A DNA stretch of 6,723 bases from Planctomycetota bacterium (GCA_035384565.1 DAOOIT010000134.1:1-6723), one strand, 5' to 3'; shown: positions 1 to 5,567, numbered from the stretch's first letter. Numbers and translations: made by a program. Notes: generated by a model not told the origin, from the letters alone.

Positions 1-73
1 CGGCACGGGCGTCGTCCTCGACGATCTCACCCGCATGAGCGGCGTGCTCGAGAGCAGCGATACCGAGTACTGA
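1..73 (+). CDS. mreB: MreB, rod-shape-determining actin homologue (3' end only)
   Basis: Only the last 23 codons and the TGA (71-73) are in the window; the frame begins at base 2 and reads GTGVVLDDLTRM through to SSDTEY. MreB is the actin-like cytoskeletal ATPase that positions the lateral cell-wall synthesis machinery on the inner face of the membrane. The identification rests on three things. The sequence resembles MreB C-termini, which typically end in a PLTCVARGTG-like stretch followed by a short helix. The second copy of this tail at 1881-1974 carries the preceding PLTCVAR residues. An mreC gene lies downstream. The gene is probably intact upstream of the window. The methyltransferase GTG starts one base after this stop, so both may share a transcript. 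Confidence 0.82.
   Translation, partial: GTGVVLDDLTRMSGVLESSDTEY
1..73 (+). repeat. Direct repeat, left copy of the mreB 3' end
   Basis: Bases 1-73 match 1902-1974 at 69 of 73 positions without gaps. The mismatches are at 56, 57, 58 and 61. Similarity stops exactly after the TGA stop: base 74 is C, whereas base 1975 is G. The repeat must extend left beyond the window, because the right copy continues in MreB-like sequence back to about 1881. The two copies bracket the restriction-modification genes. Confidence 0.95.
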
Positions 74-74
74 C

Positions 75-1100
75 GTGGAAACGGATGCGCGCAGCTACGA
101 TTCGGGAGTCCTCGACGATTCTTCGGTCACCCGTACCCCGCTTTTTCGCCACGCCGCCCAGCAGCGCGGCGCCCAGAAGACCCCCTTTGCGTCCGCGCGT
201 AACCGTCTCCTCGAGCGGCTATGGAGCGACAGCAGGCTAAGCTACAAGAGGTATCTGGGCTCACCCCTTCGCTACGCCGGCGGCAAGAGCCTTGCTGTAG
301 GCTTCGTGCTGGAGAGGCTGCCGGACCGAATCACCAGACTGGTTTCCCCTTTCTTGGGCGGCGGCTCAGTGGAGGTCGCCTGCGCGGTGGAGTGTGGTCT
401 CCCGGTGATCGCCTCGGACATCTTCGACATACTCTGCAACTACTGGCAGGTGCAGCTTGAGTACCCAGAGGCGCTGTACCGCAGGCTCGCAGCTCTCGAG
501 CCAACAAGAGAGACCTTCGCCGCAGTGAAGCGGCGCCTAAGTGACCATTGGAAAGGCATTCAGCGCCTGGATCGGTACGACCTTGCCGCCCACTACTACT
601 TCAACTCCAATACGTCCTACGGGCCGCACTTCCTGGGCTGGCCCTCGGACGTATATCTCCAGGAGAAGCGCTATCGTGGCATGATCGAGAAAGTTCGAGC
701 GTTTCGCGCGCCAACAATGCATGTGAGAACAGCATCCTTTGAGGAGATCATCGCCAGTTACCCAACTGACTTCCTCTACTGTGACCCGCCTTACTACCTC
801 GACGAGGGGAAGACGTTCTGCGGCATGTACCCGCATCGCAACTTTCCGATCCACCACAAGGGATTCCCACATGAAGCCCTCCGCGAGATGCTGCGATCCC
901 ACAGAGGCGGTTTCGTCCTATCCTATAATGACTGCGCAACTATCAGGTCGTGGTATCGCGACTGTGAGATGACTGCTCCGAAGTGGCAATACACCTTTGG
1001 CCAGGGTGACACACGTATCGGGGAGAATCGAGCTCGGAGCAACAATGGGACATACGTGAAGCTGTCCCACGAGCTACTCATCTGGAGGATGCCAGCCTGA
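75..1100 (+). CDS. DNA adenine-N6 methyltransferase, D12 (Dam-like, alpha) class
   Basis: This is the modification enzyme of an R-M pair, transferring methyl from S-adenosylmethionine to adenine N6 in an unknown target sequence. Motifs in the 341-aa product follow alpha-class order: motif X SPLRYAGGKS (63-72), SAM-binding motif I SPFLGGGS (91-98), an acidic/aromatic block SDIFDILCNYW (114-124), catalytic DPPY (237-240), SYND (283-286) and a terminal HELLIW (332-337). The GTG at 75 is one base after the mreB stop and lacks a clear Shine-Dalgarno. About 62 residues precede motif X, while Dam-type enzymes usually have about 10, so the true start may be later; CTG at 255 follows an AAGAGG. The stop overlaps the endonuclease start (TGATG). 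G+C is lower than its neighbours: 33 of 60 at 661-720 against 42 of 60 at 6001-6060 in mreC. This fits horizontal transfer. Confidence 0.9.
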   Translation: METDARSYDSGVLDDSSVTRTPLFRHAAQQRGAQKTPFASARNRLLERLWSDSRLSYKRYLGSPLRYAGGKSLAVGFVLERLPDRITRLVSPFLGGGSVEVACAVECGLPVIASDIFDILCNYWQVQLEYPEALYRRLAALEPTRETFAAVKRRLSDHWKGIQRLDRYDLAAHYYFNSNTSYGPHFLGWPSDVYLQEKRYRGMIEKVRAFRAPTMHVRTASFEEIIASYPTDFLYCDPPYYLDEGKTFCGMYPHRNFPIHHKGFPHEALREMLRSHRGGFVLSYNDCATIRSWYRDCEMTAPKWQYTFGQGDTRIGENRARSNNGTYVKLSHELLIWRMPA

Positions 1101-1876
1101 TGGCACGCCGGGCATCCACATCGGAGCGAGCGCGCAAGTACCGTCAGGAGGGGCATGATAATGCCCTCCTTTTCGCCCTTGAGCTTGGCCTGGGCCAGGA
1201 TTACCGCAATGATCCTCAAGCGAAGAAGGATGTGATCGACCCCTCTGGTGACGCGCACTCCGTTAAGTCAGGTAGGAGGAAATGGCAGATCTTCCTCTAC
1301 AGCAGGAGCAGGTTCCTGGCGGACGACGGTTTCATGGCGCTCAATGGCATTGGGACTCTGCTCATCCATTGTATTGATGCCTTTCCTCCCTCCTACGACG
1401 AGTACAAGAGGAATCCTGCGGCAGCCAAGGAACGCCTGCAGACCCCCATGCGAGAGCTGCGGGACCGCTTCCAGAGGAAGGCCCTCTTGCGCGCCTTCCT
1501 CATGAAGGCCATCTTCAACGGAGGAGAGGTCAACTATCTCACCGTCTTCGATGGGACGGCTTTCCACGTCTTCCTGAACAAAGAAGTTGTTCAGGTTATG
1601 GGCGAGCGTTTCGAGGTCGTCAACTCTAAAGCGCTGCGCAGAGGCGAGTTCGCCGATCAGAAGGTCCTCTTCCGCTACAAGGGCAAGAACGTCGGGGAGC
1701 TCGAGATGCGGAACGACAGCCCCATCCATTACCAGGAAGTGCGTTTCAACATGATAGTGAAGCCGGCCATGGAGTTGCTCCTCGACGCCATCCCGGCGGT
1801 GTGCAGCCTGCCCACATCGGAGGTGGTTGTAGTTCACGGTAACGCTGCCAAGCGCTTCGGCAGGTGGTCTTTATGA
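1100..1876 (+). CDS. Probable type II restriction endonuclease partner (family not recognised)
   Basis: This 258-aa protein is called an endonuclease mainly from its position: its ATG overlaps the methyltransferase stop by one base (TGATG) and both genes lie inside one direct repeat. GGAGG at 1084-1088 lies 11 bases before the ATG. I do not recognise the specificity family. Two stretches could hold a PD-(D/E)xK-type site: KKDVIDPSGDAHSVKSG (42-58), with acids at 44, 47 and 51 and Lys56 in a hydrophobic-strand setting followed by KWQIFLY (61-67); and GELEMRND (199-206), with Glu200 and Glu202. No signal peptide or membrane segment is evident. No controller (C-protein) gene is visible, so timing of expression is unexplained. 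The stop is overlapped by an ATG (ATGA) that opens the mreB-tail relic. Alternatives are a nicking enzyme or another defence partner. Confidence 0.68.
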   Translation: MARRASTSERARKYRQEGHDNALLFALELGLGQDYRNDPQAKKDVIDPSGDAHSVKSGRRKWQIFLYSRSRFLADDGFMALNGIGTLLIHCIDAFPPSYDEYKRNPAAAKERLQTPMRELRDRFQRKALLRAFLMKAIFNGGEVNYLTVFDGTAFHVFLNKEVVQVMGERFEVVNSKALRRGEFADQKVLFRYKGKNVGELEMRNDSPIHYQEVRFNMIVKPAMELLLDAIPAVCSLPTSEVVVVHGNAAKRFGRWSL

Positions 1877-1974
1877 ACGTGCCCCTCACCTGCGTCGCCC
1901 GCGGCACGGGCGTCGTCCTCGACGATCTCACCCGCATGAGCGGCGTGCTCGAGAGCTCGGACACCGAGTACTGA
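1873..1974 (+). pseudogene. mreB: Duplicated mreB 3' end (33-codon relic)
   Basis: From about 1881 to the TGA at 1972-1974 the sequence encodes PLTCVARGTGVV and onward to SSDTEY, the same C-terminal residues as the mreB end at 1-73. It is preserved in frame without stops or indels, but the rest of mreB is missing: immediately upstream is the endonuclease C-terminus. An ATG at 1873 overlaps the endonuclease stop (ATGA) and reads MNV into the mreB frame, so a 33-aa peptide could be made by translational coupling. It is most simply a by-product of insertion with target duplication, and I infer no function for the peptide. The true junction probably lies near 1876-1881. Confidence 0.8.
1902..1974 (+). 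repeat. Direct repeat, right copy of the mreB 3' end
   Basis: This is the partner of 1-73, offset by 1901 bases, with 69 of 73 identities. Relative to the left copy, AGC is replaced by TCG at 1957-1959 and GAT by GAC at 1960-1962. Serine and aspartate are retained, so the encoded peptide is unchanged. MreB-like sequence continues left of this visible repeat to about 1881. Confidence 0.95.
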
Positions 1975-1982
1975 GCCCCCAT

Positions 1983-2002
1983 CCGGCAGCCCGGCGATTT
2001 TT
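1983..2002 (+). terminator. Weak possible terminator after the mreB-tail relic
   Basis: CCGG (1983-1986), a CAGC loop and CCGG (1991-1994) are followed by CGA and five T residues (1998-2002). The stem is only 4 bp. Position just after the relic stop and just before the next promoter is right for ending the mreB/R-M transcript, but the structure alone is marginal. Confidence 0.25.
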
Positions 2003-2016
2003 CCGCACAGAAAAGC

Positions 2017-2046
2017 TTGACAGCGAGGCTCACGCCGTGCTATAAG
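2017..2046 (+). promoter_or_regulatory. Sigma70 promoter (extended -10) for the PEP-CTERM gene
   Basis: The -35 box TTGACA (2017-2022) is a perfect consensus. After an 18-base spacer comes TATAAG (2041-2046), five of six consensus, with TG at 2038-2039 one base upstream as in extended -10 promoters. Transcription would start near 2053 and give a leader of about 110 bases before the ATG at 2164. That leader includes a GGACCC/GGGTCC inverted pair (2118-2123 with 2138-2143), which I could not assign to any riboswitch. Confidence 0.75.
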
Positions 2047-2163
2047 CTAGAGTGTTTAGGTGTACGGGCGAGCGTGCGTAGCCAGGCGAGTCCAACAACG
2101 ACGTAGCTTCTGCTCTGGGACCCATTGCCCGTCCAGCGGGTCCGGCGGGGAAAGGAACCACTG

Positions 2164-2892
2164 ATGAGGACGGCGTCGCTTGCGGTGCTGTGTCTCGCGG
2201 TTTCACTGGCATCGGCGGCCCCACTGCTCCCGGGGACGTCGCTGGAAAACCCAGCTCTCGGAACCGCCACGCCGGACTTCACCAATGCCCTCCCGGCCAA
2301 CTACGCGAACTATGTCCTGGTGGCCACCCTGGTGTCGCCGTATACGGGCGCCTTCGCAGGCTCGGTGACGACGAATGTCTGGCGCGACCCGATCGGCTCG
2401 GGCGGCGACGACACGCTGACCTTCGAATACATCTTCACCAACACCACCGTGGGCGCGACTGTGGACATTGTGCGCGCCACCATCGGCGACCCCACGTACC
2501 CCTGGCTCGGCTACACCATTGACGCCGGCGCCGATGGCTCGGGCACATCCACCCCCACAGGTGTGGGGATCTTCTGGAGCGACGGCGACCCGAACTTCAT
2601 CCTGCGCGACCCCACCATCAGCGGCGAGGGCCTCACGATCCAATGGATGGACGGGGCGTTCAACGGGACCCTGATCCGCAATCCCACGAATGTTTCGGCC
2701 CGCGTGTGGTTCGACACCAACGCCACGGCCTACCAGACGACCAACGTGGGCATCCAGGATACGGGGCTGGTGGCCTCCGCGAGCGGCTATGCCCCGAAGG
2801 CCGCGAACAATGAGCTGATTCCTGAGCCTTGCTCGCTCGCCCTGCTGGGCATTGGCCTCGCGGCTCTCGCTCGCCGCCGCCGCAAGAGCTGA
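2164..2892 (+). CDS. Secreted PEP-CTERM domain protein
   Basis: This 242-aa exported protein has a PEP-CTERM sorting tail. The ATG at 2164 is chosen over the upstream GTG at 2125 because AAGGA (2152-2156) lies 7 bases before it and the product then starts directly with a signal peptide (MRTASLAVLCLAVSLASA, residues 1-18). Residues about 22-211 form one domain with PGTSL, VWRDP, AGADGSGTST and DGDPNF, homologous to the N-terminal domain of the facing minus-strand gene. The C-terminus has IPEP (219-222), a hydrophobic helix (224-236) and an RRRRK cluster (237-241), the classic PEP-CTERM arrangement. In that system exosortase recognises and removes the tail during transport to the surface or extracellular matrix; no exosortase gene is in this window. 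The gene has its own promoter and terminator. The molecular role of the shared domain is unknown. Confidence 0.9.
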   Translation: MRTASLAVLCLAVSLASAAPLLPGTSLENPALGTATPDFTNALPANYANYVLVATLVSPYTGAFAGSVTTNVWRDPIGSGGDDTLTFEYIFTNTTVGATVDIVRATIGDPTYPWLGYTIDAGADGSGTSTPTGVGIFWSDGDPNFILRDPTISGEGLTIQWMDGAFNGTLIRNPTNVSARVWFDTNATAYQTTNVGIQDTGLVASASGYAPKAANNELIPEPCSLALLGIGLAALARRRRKS

Positions 2893-2922
2893 GCAGCGCC
2901 CGCAATCGAATCCTGCATCCAG

Positions 2923-2961
2923 AGCCGCCGCGCGACGCACGTCACGCGGCGGCTTTCTTTT
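2923..2961 (+). terminator. Rho-independent terminator of the PEP-CTERM gene
   Basis: A perfect 10-bp GC-rich stem (AGCCGCCGCG at 2923-2932 with CGCGGCGGCT at 2945-2954) can extend past one C/A mismatch by a further GAC/GTC pairing around a GCAC loop. It is followed by a T-rich run TTTCTTTT (2954-2961). It begins 30 bases after the stop at 2892. Confidence 0.88.
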
Positions 2962-3064
2962 CCCCAACACACCTCAGCTCGGTGAGGGGAGCGCGGCACA
3001 GCCGCCCTTGGCGGAGTTGGCGACGCATGACTACCCCGGCCACGAATCCGTCCTCGTTCCCTTC

Positions 3065-3120
3065 GTAGCCGCAAGCGTCCCGCTTGTCGAGGACCCCCGC
3101 AAGCGGGACGCTGCGGCTAC
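3065..3120. repeat. Imperfect palindrome, possible REP-like intergenic element
   Basis: The left arm 3065-3086 (starting GTAGCCGCAAGCGTCCCGC) is the reverse complement of the right arm 3100-3120 except for one missing T in the right arm. The arms are 22 and 21 bases around a 13-base centre. There is no T-run on either side, so it is not an evident terminator. Its size, GC-rich arms and place between convergent genes resemble dispersed palindromic (REP/BIME-type) elements, but only one copy is in the window. Confidence 0.65.
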
Positions 3121-3216
3121 CCTTGGTGCTCTGACCAGCGCCGCGTGGCTCTACACTGCAAATGGATTCGCGGGGGGAGCAGTAACGCCCTGCATCCTGC
3201 GCGGTGCCCACATGCA

Positions 3217-3244
3217 GGGGGCCTCGCGTTGCCGCGAGGCCCCC
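3217..3244 (-). terminator. Perfect 12-bp hairpin after the large minus-strand gene
   Basis: GGGGGCCTCGCG (3217-3228) and CGCGAGGCCCCC (3233-3244) pair perfectly around a four-base TTGC loop. It lies 28 bases beyond the minus-strand stop at 3273, the expected place for a terminator. There is no T tract on the minus-strand side, so it may act as a 3'-end stabilising hairpin or only as a partial terminator. Confidence 0.55.
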
Positions 3245-3272
3245 GGGTGTGTGAGACGTTCCCTGACGTGCC

Positions 3273-5201
3273 TCACTCTGCGACCACTTCCTTGAAGCAG
3301 GCGGTGTTTCTCAAGCCCACCTCCAGAAGCACTCCCTTCTTCGTGGCAACGGGCAGTTCGAGCACGTTGCTGCACGTCCACTCGGGCGGGCACTGGGCCG
3401 CATCGCCCGCCGGCAGGGCAAGCAGGTTGGCCCAGATGTGGAGCACCTTCACGCTGTCGCCGGCCGGCAGGGTCACATTCCACTTCACGCAATGAGTCGC
3501 CGCCGAATACTGGCCGCCACCGTCTGCCACCAGGAACATCAGCGAGGTGTCGAGGCAGTCCTTCACCACGATGTCCTTTGGGTTGGGCAGCCCGGTGGCC
3601 GTGATGGTGATCGTGTAGAGCACGGTGTTGCCGCAGGTCAGCGGTCCAGGGTAGCCGCCGTTCTCGCCTGCGTTGTTGGCCAGGTCGAGCAGGTTGTGGA
3701 TGAACGCCAGGTCAGCGCCCACCGTGTTCAGCGCGTCCTCGGCCAGCTTGCAGAGGGCCTCGTGGGCCGCCACGTCGTCCAGCGCAAACGTGCCCGACAG
3801 CAGGTTCAGCTCGGTGGCGAGCAACTGCCGCCGCGTCTTGGACGCCATGTTGGAGCCGCTGTAGTTGAGGATGTTGTAGGCATTCTGGAGTCGCTGCGCA
3901 TCCGTGGCGCCGAGCACAAACGGGTCAGGCAGGTAGAAGCCCTCTACCGCCACGAGCCACGACGCGAGGTCCGCGTACGAGACCTGAATGCCCCTGGTCT
4001 TGCCCGCCATGTGCTTCTGGATGTTGTTCTTCCAGAAGCCGATGGTGCGCGAGTTGCCGAGCAGTTCGCCGCCCGACTTCTCGATGGTTACGCGGCCGAA
4101 CGACACCACGCCGCCGCCGAGGTAGTGGCTGGGGTCGGTGTCGCTCACAGGGTCCCCCACCGGCGGGTAGCCGACAGCGGTGCCCACGTTGGCATACTGC
4201 CCGCCCACGGCCACGCCGTTCGCCGAGAGGGTCTGCGAGGCGCCGGGCGCCAGCGAGGGGATCACCCCGATCACGCCCAGCACGTCATCGGTCACGGTGA
4301 TGTTGGTCAGCGTCACATCGCCTGTGTTCGTGACGATGTACTCCCAGAGCACAGGGGCGCCCACGGCGATGAGCGGCCCGGGCGCCACATCGGCGTCCTG
4401 GCCGTTGGTGTGCTTCTCGATGTCCAAAGAGGGATTGATCGGGCCGGGAGCGAACGCCTGGGCTGTGGAGACCGCTCCGCTGTCCAGCAGGCCCACGGCA
4501 ACCGTCTGGAACGTCTCCCAGTTGGTCTCGATGAAGATAGAGGAGGAGGAGTCCCCCGCGCGCAGCGCAGTGCCTCTGCTGAGCGCGCGCCACTGGATCG
4601 TCAGGCCGTCACCGAACACCACGGGATTCCGCTGGATGAAGTTCGGGTCGCCATCGGTCCAGAAGGGAGCCACAGTGCCCGCGGTCGAGGAGCCGGAGCC
4701 GTCAGCGCCCGCGTTCGTGATGGTGACCCCGAGCCAGGACGCCCCGGCGATCGTGGCCCGGATGAGGTCCGAGGCGCCCGTGCTGGTGAAATGATAGCGG
4801 AAGCCCAGGAACCCCGTGGCGGGGTCTCTGTAGACCGTGCTCGTCAGCACGCCGGCGATGTCGGGCGTGAGCGGCGCGTAGGCCGACGCCATCGGGCCCC
4901 CGACGATGTTGCCCGCCACGAAGTAGGAGGGCAGCGTCGTCGAGTAATTGGGCGGACCCAGCGGGGGGACAGTGCCCGGCTTGAACAGCGAGGTGCCCGG
5001 CGGCAGGGGGTTGGCCGCCAGCACAGGCCCGTTCGCGGCGACGGCGAATGCCAGGGCCAGGAGGACGACGACCGTGCAGTGCAGAAGCCTTTGTGTCGCA
5101 GTATCCTCAGCAAGGATGGCGGGGTGCGAGGCGCGCGTCGCAGACGTGTAGCCCCGCGTTCCAGAACGCCGCAGCGCGAGTGTCGTCAGGGAAACGTTCA
5201 T
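3273..5201 (-). CDS. Large secreted multidomain surface protein (PEP-CTERM-paralogue domain, DUF11/DUF7507-like and GFWKN regions)
   Basis: The 642-aa product starts at the ATG read from 5201, chosen because AAGGAG (5215-5210, minus strand) lies 8 bases upstream; a longer frame to 5237 lacks this. An unusually long n-region of about 40 residues precedes a hydrophobic core (43-56) and a likely signal cleavage site near VLA-AN (59-64). Residues about 66-252 are paralogous to the facing PEP-CTERM protein, sharing PGTSL, VYRDP, NAGADGSGSST, WTDGDPNFIQRNP and GDGLTIQW. Residues about 258-360 (LDIEKHTNGQDADVAPG, then YIVTNTGDVTLTNITVTDD) resemble the DUF11/DUF7507-type beta domains of surface proteins. 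Residues 385-392 carry the TIGFWKNN motif, opening a mostly helical region to about 510. A second DUF11-like region (523-642) holds six cysteines. There is no PEP-CTERM tail, LPxTG or membrane anchor at the C-terminus. Function is unknown; secretion is well supported. Confidence 0.85.
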   Translation of the reverse strand: MNVSLTTLALRRSGTRGYTSATRASHPAILAEDTATQRLLHCTVVVLLALAFAVAANGPVLAANPLPPGTSLFKPGTVPPLGPPNYSTTLPSYFVAGNIVGGPMASAYAPLTPDIAGVLTSTVYRDPATGFLGFRYHFTSTGASDLIRATIAGASWLGVTITNAGADGSGSSTAGTVAPFWTDGDPNFIQRNPVVFGDGLTIQWRALSRGTALRAGDSSSSIFIETNWETFQTVAVGLLDSGAVSTAQAFAPGPINPSLDIEKHTNGQDADVAPGPLIAVGAPVLWEYIVTNTGDVTLTNITVTDDVLGVIGVIPSLAPGASQTLSANGVAVGGQYANVGTAVGYPPVGDPVSDTDPSHYLGGGVVSFGRVTIEKSGGELLGNSRTIGFWKNNIQKHMAGKTRGIQVSYADLASWLVAVEGFYLPDPFVLGATDAQRLQNAYNILNYSGSNMASKTRRQLLATELNLLSGTFALDDVAAHEALCKLAEDALNTVGADLAFIHNLLDLANNAGENGGYPGPLTCGNTVLYTITITATGLPNPKDIVVKDCLDTSLMFLVADGGGQYSAATHCVKWNVTLPAGDSVKVLHIWANLLALPAGDAAQCPPEWTCSNVLELPVATKKGVLLEVGLRNTACFKEVVAE

Positions 5202-5490
5202 GGGTGGATCTCCTTCGCTCCGGCCCGACGCGGGCATTCCTGGGCGTCTCGGGGCGTTCGGAAATCCAACCTCGTGCGATCAGACGGACGGAAACAACAC
5301 CGCGCGGCCGCGGGCGCCGCGAGGTGGCTGAACTCGCAAACACGTCGGGGGGCTGCTCGCAGGAAAGCCTCCGCGTCGAGCCGGAGCCGAGCGGGCGGCA
5401 AGAGGCCGATGCCTTCAGGAATCTGTCGGGGAAGATGCTCATCCGAAAGCCCCGCCAAGACGCCCACGTTCGATCAATGCTTCTGTACTC

Positions 5491-5519
5491 AGTTTCAGTC
5501 CGTTTGCGCGCGATGTCAA
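5491..5519 (-). promoter_or_regulatory. Possible promoter for the minus-strand surface-protein gene
   Basis: On the minus strand a perfect TTGACA (5519-5514) is followed after 17 bases by GAAACT (5496-5491), which keeps only the A at position 2, the A at position 4 and the final T of the -10 consensus. Its location, upstream of the gene and back to back with the mreC promoter, is suitable, but the -10 is poor and it may be chance. Confidence 0.33.
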
Positions 5520-5538
5520 GGGAAATTGCGCGATTTCT

Positions 5539-5567
5539 TTGACAGACGGGGCGCCAGAGGCTAGAAT
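5539..5567 (+). promoter_or_regulatory. Sigma70 promoter for mreC
   Basis: TTGACA (5539-5544), a 17-base spacer and TAGAAT (5562-5567) give a full -35, optimal spacing and a five-of-six -10. Transcription would begin near 5574, about 50 bases before the mreC ATG. A GCGGG/CCCGC pair (5579-5583 with 5589-5593) lies in the short leader. It gives mreC a start independent of mreB. Confidence 0.78.

Larger units (their letters stand above)
2893..3272. other. Convergent intergenic spacer, no gene supported
   Basis: This 380-bp stretch separates the tail-to-tail PEP-CTERM gene and the large minus-strand gene. It contains the plus-strand terminator (2923-2961), an imperfect palindrome (3065-3120) and a perfect hairpin (3217-3244). 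Open frames crossing it lack a ribosome binding site or recognisable protein features. Between 2962 and 3064 I see nothing specific. Confidence 0.7.

Noticed and set aside
1268..1837. 189-codon minus-strand frame across the endonuclease gene
   Set aside because: It is antisense to a gene with a good ribosome site that overlaps the methyltransferase stop, and the minus frame shows no recognisable family.
75..1876. Insertion sequence or integrative element with a transposase or integrase
   Set aside because: Only the methyltransferase and endonuclease frames are supported. There are no terminal inverted repeats and no recombinase motifs, and the flanking repeat is far longer than an ordinary IS target duplication.
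2053..2163. Riboswitch in the 110-base leader of the PEP-CTERM gene
   Set aside because: A GGACCC/GGGTCC pair is present, but I could not match the conserved cores of c-di-GMP or other known riboswitches.
2203..2970. 255-codon minus-strand frame across the PEP-CTERM gene
   Set aside because: The plus-strand protein has a signal peptide, PEP-CTERM tail, promoter and terminator. The minus frame has none of these and shows a low-complexity composition.
3065..3244. CRISPR-like array from the repeated GC-rich hairpins
   Set aside because: The two hairpins differ in sequence and there are no regularly spaced direct repeats.
3438..5564. 708-codon open frame on the plus strand
   Set aside because: It is antisense to the 642-aa secreted protein. 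Its translation is rich in Arg, Gly, His and Val with no recognisable domain, as expected of a GC-rich shadow frame. The minus-strand protein has a ribosome site, signal peptide and paralogous domain.
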